Source: Chloroflexota bacterium (GTDB lineage: Bacteria > Chloroflexota > Limnocylindria > QHBO01). Taken from it: a stretch of DNA of 5,578 nucleotides. The position numbers and the translations under genes were made by a program. The notes beneath the pieces were generated by a model that was given only the letters and a program-made list of their open reading frames with translations, ran no database searches and was not told where the DNA came from. Location: positions 1-5,578 of the forward strand of contig VBKA01000104.1 in the NCBI GenBank assembly GCA_005879815.1. Direction: 5' to 3'. Positions 1 through 5,465 of this stretch are shown here, piece after piece (the stretch's first letter is position 1; each line of letters begins with the position of its first letter).

Positions 1-346
1 ATGCGAACTCCTCGCGTGCGTCGCGCTCGTGTCGGGCACGCAGGACTTCATTCAGGACGGCCAGGCTGGCGTACACCAGCGGCACGGTGTGGCCGGCGGA
101 GAACACCAGGCGGTCCATGAACGGACGCCAGGGACGCTTCAGATCCCAGCGCATCGCGCCGGACAAGAGCAACGCCAGAAACATGTGCACCTTGGAGCGG
201 GAGCCGCCCGGATGTCCACTCTGCCGGTAGTTCAGCGCGAGGTCGATCGACTCGTCGATCAGCTCGCGGAGCAGCTCCCAGTGCTCGAAGGACTTGGTGG
301 CCTCCTCAAAGAGCCGATCCGTCGTGCGTGGCTGGGTCGTGGTCAT
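1..346 (-). CDS. Transketolase, N-terminal part (truncated by window edge)
   Basis: The first 115 residues of a thiamine-diphosphate-dependent transketolase are visible; the rest lies beyond the left edge. Transketolase moves two-carbon ketol units between sugar phosphates in the cytosolic pentose phosphate or Calvin pathways. What shows this is the order of the cofactor-domain motifs: SGHPGGSRS at about residues 43-51, whose GHPG matches the family's first conserved histidine, then MDRLVFSAGH at 77-86, matching the family's DRFVLSxGH. About 30 residues precede the usual start of the domain. The ATG at 346-344 lies 4 nt after the TAG of the aminotransferase gene, without a clear Shine-Dalgarno sequence, so translation is probably coupled. 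The motifs are general to transketolases and close relatives, so a split N-terminal subunit or a transketolase-like enzyme with another substrate cannot be excluded. The family assignment is fairly secure; the exact reaction is inferred. Confidence 0.82.
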   Translation of the reverse strand, partial: MTTTQPRTTDRLFEEATKSFEHWELLRELIDESIDLALNYRQSGHPGGSRSKVHMFLALLLSGAMRWDLKRPWRPFMDRLVFSAGHTVPLVYASLAVLNEVLRARHERDAREEFA

Positions 347-350
347 CGGT

Positions 351-1553
351 CTAGCCCGATGCCGCCGTCGCCAGCTCGCCGGTCCGCTCCAGCCTGGTCA
401 GGCTGGTCTCGATCCGTTCGAGCGCCTTGCCGATGTTCGCCTGCGAGTTCGCGTAGCTGAAGCGCAGGTAGCCCTCGCCGAAGCGGCCGAAGGCGGTCCC
501 CGAGAGACCGCACACGCCGCCGTCATAGAGGAGGTGGTCGGCGATCTCGACGCTCGACCGGCCGAAGGACCGCACGTTGGGAAAGGCGTAGAAGGCGCCG
601 TGCGGCAGGACGCAGCTGACACCATCGATGGCGTTGAGCCCCTCGACGATCAGCGAGCGACGCGCGATGAACTCGGTGCGGAACGCATTCGGGGCGTCCT
701 GGGGACCGGTGAGAGCGGCGATGGCCCCCGCCTGGGCGAAGGCGTTCGTGCAGCTGATGCTGTTGATCACCAGGCGGCTGTAGGTGGGGAGCAGCCACTC
801 GGGCACGATCCCGTAGCCCAGCCGCCAACCGGTCATGGCGAACGTCTTGGAGAAGCCGTCCAAGGTGATCGTCCGATCGGCCATTCCGGGCAGGGTGGCG
901 ATGGAGAGCGGCTCGCCCTCGTACTGGAGCCGGCCGTAGATCTCGTCGGCGAGCACGACCAGGTCATGCTCGACCGCGATCCGGGCGATCTCGCGTACGT
1001 CCTCGGCGCTGAGCGTCGAGCCGGTGGGGTTGTGCGGCGAGTTGAAGATGATCAGCCGCGTGCGATCGGTGACCAGGCCTGCCACCTCCGCCACGTCCAT
1101 GCGGAAGTCGTTATCCTCACGGAGCGGAGCCGGAACGGGAGTCCCGCCCACGTATCGGGCCATGCTCTCGTAGATCGGGAAGCCGGGGTTGGGATAGATG
1201 ACCTCGTCGCCCTCGTCGATCAGGGCGAGCATCGCGTAGAACATGATCGGCTTGGCGCCGGGCGTGACGACGACCTGATCAGGCGAAGCGTCGATTCCCT
1301 TCCAACGCTTGACGTCGGCGGCGATCGCCTCGCGCAGCGGCCGGATCCCCTCCGCAGATGTGTAGTGCGTCATCCCCTCCTCCAGCAGCGCGCGGGCGGC
1401 AGCCTCGGAGATGTGACGCGGGGTGTCGAAGTCCGGCTCGCCGATCTCGAGGTGGATCACCTCACGGCCGGTCGCCTCGAGCGCCCGGGCTCGGGCGGCG
1501 GCCTCGAAGGCGGTCTCGGTCCCGATCCGGTCCATGCGGCTGGCAAGTCTCAC
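351..1553 (-). CDS. PLP-dependent class I/II aminotransferase (aspartate aminotransferase-like)
   Basis: This is a complete 400-residue fold-type I aminotransferase, a usual length for the family. It would transfer amino groups between an amino acid and a 2-oxo acid in the cytosol with pyridoxal phosphate. Visible motifs are GEPDFDTP at 38-46, TPGAK at 97-101, NSPHNPTG at 171-178 with the cofactor-contacting Asn175, ADEIYGRL at 202-209 (Asp203, Tyr206), SKTFAMTGWRLGY at 235-247 with the Schiff-base Lys236 and phosphate-binding Arg244, and GYLRFSYA at 361-368 with Arg364, the usual substrate-carboxylate arginine. The start is GTG, chosen because AGGAGG lies 9 nt upstream; the internal ATG at codon 7 has no such site. 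The downstream transketolase follows after 4 nt, so an operon is likely. Aspartate aminotransferase is the nearest general match, but alanine, aromatic or prephenate activities share these motifs, so the substrate is left open. Confidence 0.9.
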   Translation of the reverse strand: MRLASRMDRIGTETAFEAAARARALEATGREVIHLEIGEPDFDTPRHISEAAARALLEEGMTHYTSAEGIRPLREAIAADVKRWKGIDASPDQVVVTPGAKPIMFYAMLALIDEGDEVIYPNPGFPIYESMARYVGGTPVPAPLREDNDFRMDVAEVAGLVTDRTRLIIFNSPHNPTGSTLSAEDVREIARIAVEHDLVVLADEIYGRLQYEGEPLSIATLPGMADRTITLDGFSKTFAMTGWRLGYGIVPEWLLPTYSRLVINSISCTNAFAQAGAIAALTGPQDAPNAFRTEFIARRSLIVEGLNAIDGVSCVLPHGAFYAFPNVRSFGRSSVEIADHLLYDGGVCGLSGTAFGRFGEGYLRFSYANSQANIGKALERIETSLTRLERTGELATAASG

Positions 1554-1562
1554 GAAGAGTCC

Positions 1563-1568
1563 CCTCCT
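1563..1568 (-). promoter_or_regulatory. Shine-Dalgarno site of the aminotransferase
   Basis: On the minus strand this reads AGGAGG, a perfect match to the anti-Shine-Dalgarno core, 9 nt before a GTG codon. It decides the GTG start over the ATG six codons further in. Confidence 0.75.
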
Positions 1569-1661
1569 GAGCGGAGTTCCTCTGTGATCACGCGGGGTTC
1601 ACCCGAGAGTGTACCGATGGGCGCGCAGGATGGTGGCCAGAGGCGATAGCCGAACGAACCA

Positions 1662-1692
1662 TTGCAGGGCTTGCGAGCGTGGCTGCTATACT
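1662..1692 (+). promoter_or_regulatory. Probable sigma-70-type extended -10 promoter of the Fe-S carrier gene
   Basis: TATACT at 1687-1692 differs from the -10 consensus at one base and is directly preceded by TGC, the extended -10 element. A partial -35 match, TTGCAG, lies at 1662-1667 with a 19-nt spacer, longer than ideal, but extended -10 promoters tolerate a weak -35. Transcription would start near 1699, giving a leader of about 57 nt before the ATG at 1756. The call rests on pattern matching only. No repressor site such as an IscR or SufR box could be recognised around it. Confidence 0.5.
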
Positions 1693-1736
1693 TTCCGAAG
1701 CGAATTCAGTCATCATCCGTCGCACCAAGAGCGGCG

Positions 1737-1743
1737 AGAGGAG
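1737..1743 (+). promoter_or_regulatory. Ribosome binding site of the Fe-S carrier gene
   Basis: AGAGGAG sits in a purine-rich stretch 12 nt before the ATG at 1756. The spacing is a little long, but it favours that ATG over the second one at 1762, which would be 18 nt away. Confidence 0.5.
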
Positions 1744-1755
1744 AGAGCCGATCCC

Positions 1756-2181
1756 ATGACGATGTCCGAGACGACACCGCAGGCGTTCCCGCAGAGCGCG
1801 CCGCCTCCCGCCGTCGAGCAGCTCGTGAGCATGACCGATGCCGCAGTGGCCAAGGTCGAGGAGCTTCGTGGCCGCGAAGGCAAGACCGACTCGCGGCTCC
1901 GCCTGTTCGTCAAGGCAGGCGGCTGCTCCGGCTTCAGCTATGGCCTCGCCTTTGACGACCGACTGGCGGATGACGACAAGATCGAGGATCACGCCGGGGT
2001 GCCGGTCGTGATCGACGCATTCAGCGCGCAGTACGTCGACGGGGCCGAGATCGACTACGTCGACTCGCTGATGGGTTCCGGCTTCGCCATCAACAACCCG
2101 AACGCGGTGAGCAGCTGCGCGTGCGGCTCCTCGTTCAACACGGATGGCTCACCGGCCAGCGGCGGAGGCTGCGCTCACTAG
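1756..2181 (+). CDS. A-type iron-sulfur cluster carrier (IscA/ErpA/SufA family)
   Basis: The 141-residue protein belongs to the HesB/IscA family, which receives Fe-S clusters from the Isc or Suf scaffold and passes them to apo-enzymes in the cytosol. The three family cysteines are present: Cys57 in GGCSGFSY (residues 55-62) and Cys121 and Cys123 in CACGSSF (121-127). The distance from Cys57 to Cys121 is 64 residues, the same as Cys35 to Cys99 in E. coli IscA. About 25 low-complexity, Pro/Ala-rich residues precede the domain, and the tail after the CxC motif ends in SGGGCAH, adding a fourth cysteine (139) and a terminal histidine. The gene reads as a single transcription unit between a strong-looking promoter and an intrinsic terminator, with no isc or suf partner in view. 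That standalone setting recalls ErpA, but the subtype cannot be fixed from sequence alone, so no symbol is given. The start was chosen by domain fit and the nearby purine-rich binding site. Confidence 0.92.
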   Translation: MTMSETTPQAFPQSAPPPAVEQLVSMTDAAVAKVEELRGREGKTDSRLRLFVKAGGCSGFSYGLAFDDRLADDDKIEDHAGVPVVIDAFSAQYVDGAEIDYVDSLMGSGFAINNPNAVSSCACGSSFNTDGSPASGGGCAH

Positions 2182-2219
2182 ACCATCTCCTCGACGGCGC
2201 AGGCCGTCCCCCCACGTGC

Positions 2220-2252
2220 AACGACCCCGGATCGCCGGGGCCGTTCGTTTTT
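2220..2252 (+). terminator. Rho-independent terminator after the Fe-S carrier gene
   Basis: CCCCGG (2225-2230) pairs perfectly with CCGGGG (2235-2240) around an ATCG tetraloop. The stem is extended by AACG (2220-2223) pairing with CGTT (2242-2245) across a single A/C mismatch. Five T residues follow at 2248-2252. It lies 38 nt after the stop codon and ends about 20 nt before the next gene's ATG. Confidence 0.85.
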
Positions 2253-2254
2253 CC

Positions 2255-2263
2255 TGCTATCGT
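2255..2263 (+). promoter_or_regulatory. Candidate extended -10 of a leaderless promoter for the regulator gene
   Basis: TGCTATCGT contains TGC followed by TATCGT, which fits the TANNNT form of a -10 box. Its last base is 8 nt before the ATG at 2272, so transcription would begin at or next to the start codon. No -35 box is visible, because that position falls inside the terminator stem. No Shine-Dalgarno sequence precedes the ATG, which agrees with leaderless translation. This is suggestive, not proven. Confidence 0.4.
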
Positions 2264-2271
2264 CCCCGCGC

Positions 2272-3009
2272 ATGATCTCCGATCCTATGACCCCGTCGCG
2301 CGCCGAGCGGATTCGCCGCGAGTTCGCGCGCGCCTGGGGAGAGATCGGAGCCGCGTGGGGGGTGGCCCCGTCGACCGCCACGGTGCAGGGCTACTTCCTC
2401 GCCCACGGCGGGCCGCTCACCGAGCCCGAGATTCGCGGCGCCCTGGATCTCTCGCACCGCGCCGCGGCATTGGCATTGGCCGAGTGCGCGGAGTGGGGCC
2501 TGATCGAGCGCGCTCCGGTTGCCAGGCGGACCGGGCGACGGGGCCCGGCCGCAACGGCCTACCTCGCGGTCGGGGACAACTGGGAGTGGTTCCACCGCGT
2601 GGCCAAGGCGCGCAAGGAACGCGAGACCGACCCGGTGATCCCGGTGATCGCCCGTTGCGTCGAGCTGGCGCGCATCGGCGCGGCGGAGGGCCTGGCGGAG
2701 GGCGGCGAGGAAAACGAGCTGCGAGATCTCAGCCAGCGCCTCGATGGCCTGTTGCGCTTCGTCCACCTGTTCGATCGTGGCGTTGGCGTCATCGTTGCCG
2801 CCTCACCTGCCGCAACCGAGCACCTGTTCGCGGTCCTTGGGGAGCTGGACGATACGACCATGGCGCGCCTCATCGAGCTGGTGGAAATGGTCGAGCCGGC
2901 TGACCTCGCCTTAGCGGCCCGGGCGGTTGCTCGCTTCTCGCCGCGCGCGGTCAAGCGCCTGGTGGGCCTCGCCGGAACGCCGGCGCTGGCGCGCCTCATC
3001 GGCCGCTAG
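2272..3009 (+). CDS. GbsR/MarR-like winged-helix transcriptional regulator with C-terminal helical extension
   Basis: The 245-residue protein looks like a cytosolic DNA-binding repressor of the GbsR branch of the MarR superfamily. Residues 12-45 (opening FARAWGEIGAAWG) match the N-terminal helix region. Residues 48-80 form the helix-turn-helix (PLTEPEIRGALDLS, then ALAECAEWGLIER). The wing is the basic, Gly/Arg-rich ARRTGRRGP at 84-92. A further helix carries WEWFHRVAKARKERETDP (104-121), as is typical of GbsR proteins. Classical GbsR proteins are about 180 residues; here an Ala/Leu-rich helical tail of roughly 70 residues follows. The ATG at 2272 is used because of the -10-like box just upstream; ATG 2287 (codon 6) is an alternative, and neither has a Shine-Dalgarno site. 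The effector and target genes are unknown. GbsR of Bacillus senses choline, but nothing here points to betaine metabolism. The gene converges on the aldolase gene with a 15-nt gap. Confidence 0.72.
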   Translation: MISDPMTPSRAERIRREFARAWGEIGAAWGVAPSTATVQGYFLAHGGPLTEPEIRGALDLSHRAAALALAECAEWGLIERAPVARRTGRRGPAATAYLAVGDNWEWFHRVAKARKERETDPVIPVIARCVELARIGAAEGLAEGGEENELRDLSQRLDGLLRFVHLFDRGVGVIVAASPAATEHLFAVLGELDDTTMARLIELVEMVEPADLALAARAVARFSPRAVKRLVGLAGTPALARLIGR

Positions 3010-3024
3010 AGCGCCATCCCACTG

Positions 3025-4488
3025 CTACTCGCCAGAGTCGTCGTGCTCGAAGACTGAGGCGCCAGCAACAACCGGCTCCGCGACTGCCCCACCGAGAGCC
3101 TCGGGAAGCGGGTGGTGGATCGCCATCGGGCTCACGAACCGGTCAACCAGCTCCCGCGTGCCGGCCACGCCGAGCTCGTCGAAGAGCTGCCCGAACTTGG
3201 CCCTCAGATTCGCGGCAATCTGGTCAGCGGCCTTGGACGGCAGCGACCAGAGCGCCCGCTTGAACGGGCCCAGCGCCTTCTTGCGGGTCTTGTACAGGAA
3301 CTGCTCCTCGGTCTCGCCGTCTTTGCGCTCATCGGCCGCGTTGGTTCGGCACCAGTCCATCATCTCGTCGCGCAGCTCGGCCGGCAGGCCTCCGCCGTCG
3401 TACAGGATGTTCTGGAAGCCGGTCGCCAGGTGGATCTCGGCGGTGCCGTTCGCCGGGAAATGGTGGAACGCCTCCTCCGGCAGGGTGGAGGCTCCGTGTT
3501 GGACCGCCCCGGCCAGCCCGTACTCCTCGCGGGCGACCGTTGACAGGCGCCGCAGCGTGTCGAAGTCGATCTGGACGGTCGCGACCGTGCCGTCCGGCAG
3601 CGGGACGCCACCGTGGCTCGTCCCGGTCTGGATACTCACTTTGCTGATCCCCGCGGTGCCCGAGCCGTGCAGCATGCCGACGTACTCGTTGAGGTAGGCG
3701 CGCAGCTCCTCCTCGGTCGAGTTGCTCTTTCCCACCTCGCCGATCTCGCCTCCGATCGAAACGGTCACGCCAGCCGGCTGCAGGTCGCGGATCAGGCGCG
3801 TGAGCTCGGTCGTGTTGCTGGCGTTGACCCGCTGCTGCTCGCGAACGGTGGGCTGCGACAGGTCGACGAGTGTGCTGCTGTCGATGTCGATGTTCTGGAA
3901 TCCGGCGCCGAGCGCCTCGCGGCTCAGGTCGCGCAGGCCGGCCATCTCCGCATCCGGATCAGCCGTCCACTTGGCGGCGTTGAACTGGAAGTGGTCGCCC
4001 TGCAGGAAGACCGGCCCGCGCCAGCTGGTCCGGATCGCCGAGGCCAGGATGACCGCGGTGTACTCGCCCGGTCGCTGATCGGTGTACGCCATCTCGCTCT
4101 TGGCGATCTCGAAGATGACGCTCCCTGCCTCGCGCGCGAGCGCTTCGCTGAAGGCTTGCTGAGCCGTCAGATAGGCCGATGCCCGGACGTTGATGGCTGG
4201 CACCGTGAAGCGTGTCGGCTCGAACTCGCCGCGGCCTCGCGCCGTGTAGAGCTCGTGAATGGAGGCCGATGGACAGCCGAGCGACTGGCTCGCCTCCCAG
4301 ATCAACCAGCGCGCCGCGTCGCGCAGCCCGGGATCCGCGTTGAAGACCGCCTCGAACACCAGCGCGTCGATGACGTCGGAGCGGAAGCGCTGCGGCTGGA
4401 TGACGGCGAGCTGGCCGCCTTCCAGGCGGGCGGCGGTCGATACGAGATCGGTCAGCTCCTGGGCCGAGGAGACGGTCATGGGTCCCAT
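3025..4488 (-). CDS. Long-form class II (zinc-dependent) aldolase, probably fructose-bisphosphate aldolase-like
   Basis: Class II aldolases reversibly join dihydroxyacetone phosphate to an aldehyde (glyceraldehyde-3-phosphate for FBP aldolase) in the cytosol using zinc. Numbered from the inner ATG (4479; 484 residues), the barrel begins at FTVPAINVRA (91-100). VFLQGDHFQFN (157-167) carries the catalytic Asp162 and zinc His163, GEIGEVG (244-250) the acidic loop, TSHGG (287-291) the second zinc histidine 289, and QHGAS (327-331) the third, His328. The usual Asn-x-Asp substrate motif reads HLA at 350-352. About 75 extra N-terminal residues and a long C-terminal region (about 370-484) make it far longer than the usual 280-360 residues. 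The ATG at 4488, 1 nt after the upstream TAG, allows coupled translation and gives 487 residues; ATG 4479 is equally possible. An open frame continues upstream to 4725 but overlaps the membrane-protein gene and is not used. Tagatose-bisphosphate or other ketose-phosphate aldolase activity is a real alternative. Confidence 0.82.
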   Translation of the reverse strand: MGPMTVSSAQELTDLVSTAARLEGGQLAVIQPQRFRSDVIDALVFEAVFNADPGLRDAARWLIWEASQSLGCPSASIHELYTARGRGEFEPTRFTVPAINVRASAYLTAQQAFSEALAREAGSVIFEIAKSEMAYTDQRPGEYTAVILASAIRTSWRGPVFLQGDHFQFNAAKWTADPDAEMAGLRDLSREALGAGFQNIDIDSSTLVDLSQPTVREQQRVNASNTTELTRLIRDLQPAGVTVSIGGEIGEVGKSNSTEEELRAYLNEYVGMLHGSGTAGISKVSIQTGTSHGGVPLPDGTVATVQIDFDTLRRLSTVAREEYGLAGAVQHGASTLPEEAFHHFPANGTAEIHLATGFQNILYDGGGLPAELRDEMMDWCRTNAADERKDGETEEQFLYKTRKKALGPFKRALWSLPSKAADQIAANLRAKFGQLFDELGVAGTRELVDRFVSPMAIHHPLPEALGGAVAEPVVAGASVFEHDDSGE

Positions 4489-4489
4489 G

Positions 4490-4786
4490 CTAGCGAAGGG
4501 CGGAGACGAGGGTGAATGCCAGCAGGAGCGCAATAGGCGCGCCAATGACGGCCGCCAGCACGTACCACTCGCGGGCTGTTCCCGGATCCCCAAGGCGCCG
4601 CCGCCGCACCCGGCGAACCCAGGCCAGGACGGCGCTGAGCCCGACCACGTAGAGCAGCGCGCCCACTCCGACGACCGTTGGCGCCATCGACCGCAGGGCG
4701 CACTGGCCGAAGGAGAGCGGCCCACCAGGAGGGCAGGGGGCGCTCAGATCGGTGAGGATCAGGAGTCCGGCGCCCGCGAGGACCAC
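4490..4786 (-). CDS. Small polytopic membrane protein with a Cys pair; true start uncertain
   Basis: No family is recognised. From the GTG at 4786 the protein has 98 residues. The order is a hydrophobic start (1-12), a loop with Cys18 and Cys29 (PCPPGG ... GQCALRSM), a membrane helix at about 35-57, the strongly basic RRVRRRR (58-64), and a helix at about 75-96. By the positive-inside rule the basic loop is cytoplasmic and the cysteine loop external, where the pair could form a disulfide. The GTG start has no Shine-Dalgarno sequence and cuts the first helix short: the open frame continues upstream for 24 codons to the previous gene's TAG, encoding ILRLLLLHVAWSLV, which completes that helix. 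No ATG, GTG or TTG lies there in frame. An ATT at 4825-4823 with GAGGG 6 nt upstream is a possible rare start. The protein probably belongs to the same operon as its neighbours. Confidence 0.6.
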   Translation of the reverse strand: MVLAGAGLLILTDLSAPCPPGGPLSFGQCALRSMAPTVVGVGALLYVVGLSAVLAWVRRVRRRRLGDPGTAREWYVLAAVIGAPIALLLAFTLVSALR

Positions 4787-4858
4787 CAGCGACCAGGCGA
4801 CGTGCAGCAGGAGCAGTCGAAGAATGGCCTGCCCTCTGTCTCTGCTCGCCGCGATGCG

Positions 4859-5449
4859 CTAGCGGGTCTGGAGCGCAGTCGAGCGGGATTCGGCCAGGAG
4901 GGCCTCGCGCCGGATCACGCGCCGGAACTCGAAGACGAGATAGACCAGCGAAACGAGCCCGAGGCCGGCCACGAGCGTGCCGAAGGCGAGCGCCTGGAGC
5001 GGGAACGGGTTCTGCCCGGGAAGCGGCACGAAGGTCCCGCCGGCCATGTTGAAGGCCAGCAATGGGATGAGCAGGAGGTAGACGAACAGCATCTGCAGGA
5101 AGTCGATGACGCGGATCAGCGTCCACGCGAAGCCGCGCCGACCGCGCGCAACCTGGGTCCACACGGCGAGGATGATCAGGACCAGGAAATTCCCGCCCCC
5201 GATACCCTGGGCAATGATGAACCCGACGTCCGGGCTGAAGCCAAGGAATGGGATGTACTGGGTGACCAGGTAGTAGACGTAGTTCGGCACGTAGGTGAGC
5301 AGGAAGTACACATACAGGAAGAGCGGGACGTCCTTCAACAGGGCCACCAGCCAGGTCTCGTAGCCGTACAGCAACCAGCTCATGAAATCGTCGACGAGTT
5401 GAATCAGCCCGGCGCCCAGGGTTCGGGAAGACGCGCGGCGTGCCGTCAT
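4859..5449 (-). CDS. Four-helix integral membrane protein of unknown family
   Basis: The 196-residue protein is not recognised. After a short amphipathic N-terminus it has hydrophobic segments at about 41-64 (aromatic and rich in Tyr: YVYFLLTYVPNYVYYLV), 82-100 (GIGGGNFLVLIILAVWTQV), 110-136 and 152-175. A basic ARGRRG loop (101-106) and a basic C-terminal tail (FRRVIRRE, 175-182) place those parts on the cytoplasmic side. There are no histidines at all, so it is not a heme-binding cytochrome b. The ATG at 5449 follows a cytochrome c stop by 16 nt, and a GAGGG site lies about 4-6 nt upstream. Its place directly after a cytochrome c and before another membrane ORF in the same frame suggests an accessory subunit or assembly factor of a respiratory complex, but this is inference from position only. 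It ends in TAG, and the same frame stays open beyond. Confidence 0.75.
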   Translation of the reverse strand: MTARRASSRTLGAGLIQLVDDFMSWLLYGYETWLVALLKDVPLFLYVYFLLTYVPNYVYYLVTQYIPFLGFSPDVGFIIAQGIGGGNFLVLIILAVWTQVARGRRGFAWTLIRVIDFLQMLFVYLLLIPLLAFNMAGGTFVPLPGQNPFPLQALAFGTLVAGLGLVSLVYLVFEFRRVIRREALLAESRSTALQTR

Positions 5450-5465
5450 GCGTCCCTCTCGTCCC

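Noticed and set aside
1608..1613. TACACT on the minus strand as a -10 box for the aminotransferase
   Set aside because: No acceptable -35 sequence at 16-19 nt and no extended -10 element; too weak to annotate, although a promoter must lie somewhere in 1570-1750.
294..1649. Long plus-strand open frame of 451 codons opposite the aminotransferase
   Set aside because: It is the antisense shadow of a clear aminotransferase with all its motifs; its translation is a charged, low-complexity sequence without any recognisable domain.
1609..1755. Upstream extension of the Fe-S carrier to 1609
   Set aside because: It would run through the likely promoter and ribosome binding site, and the added residues resemble no part of the family.
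2982..3015. Inverted repeat GGCGCT/AGCGCC between the convergent regulator and aldolase genes, considered as a shared terminator
   Set aside because: Only 6 bp of stem around a 22-nt loop, mostly inside the regulator coding region, with no T-run on either strand.
3613..4515. Plus-strand open frame of 300 codons opposite the aldolase
   Set aside because: Antisense shadow; the minus strand holds the aldolase catalytic and zinc motifs.
4489..4725. N-terminal extension of the aldolase up to 4725
   Set aside because: The extra residues are Trp/Arg/Ser-rich without domain character and overlap the small membrane protein gene in another frame; ATG 4488 sits right after that gene's stop.
4859..4861. 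Genome-wide recoding of TAG as a sense codon to join the two membrane ORFs
   Set aside because: The aminotransferase, Fe-S carrier, regulator, aldolase and small membrane protein all end sensibly in TAG, so TAG is an ordinary stop here.
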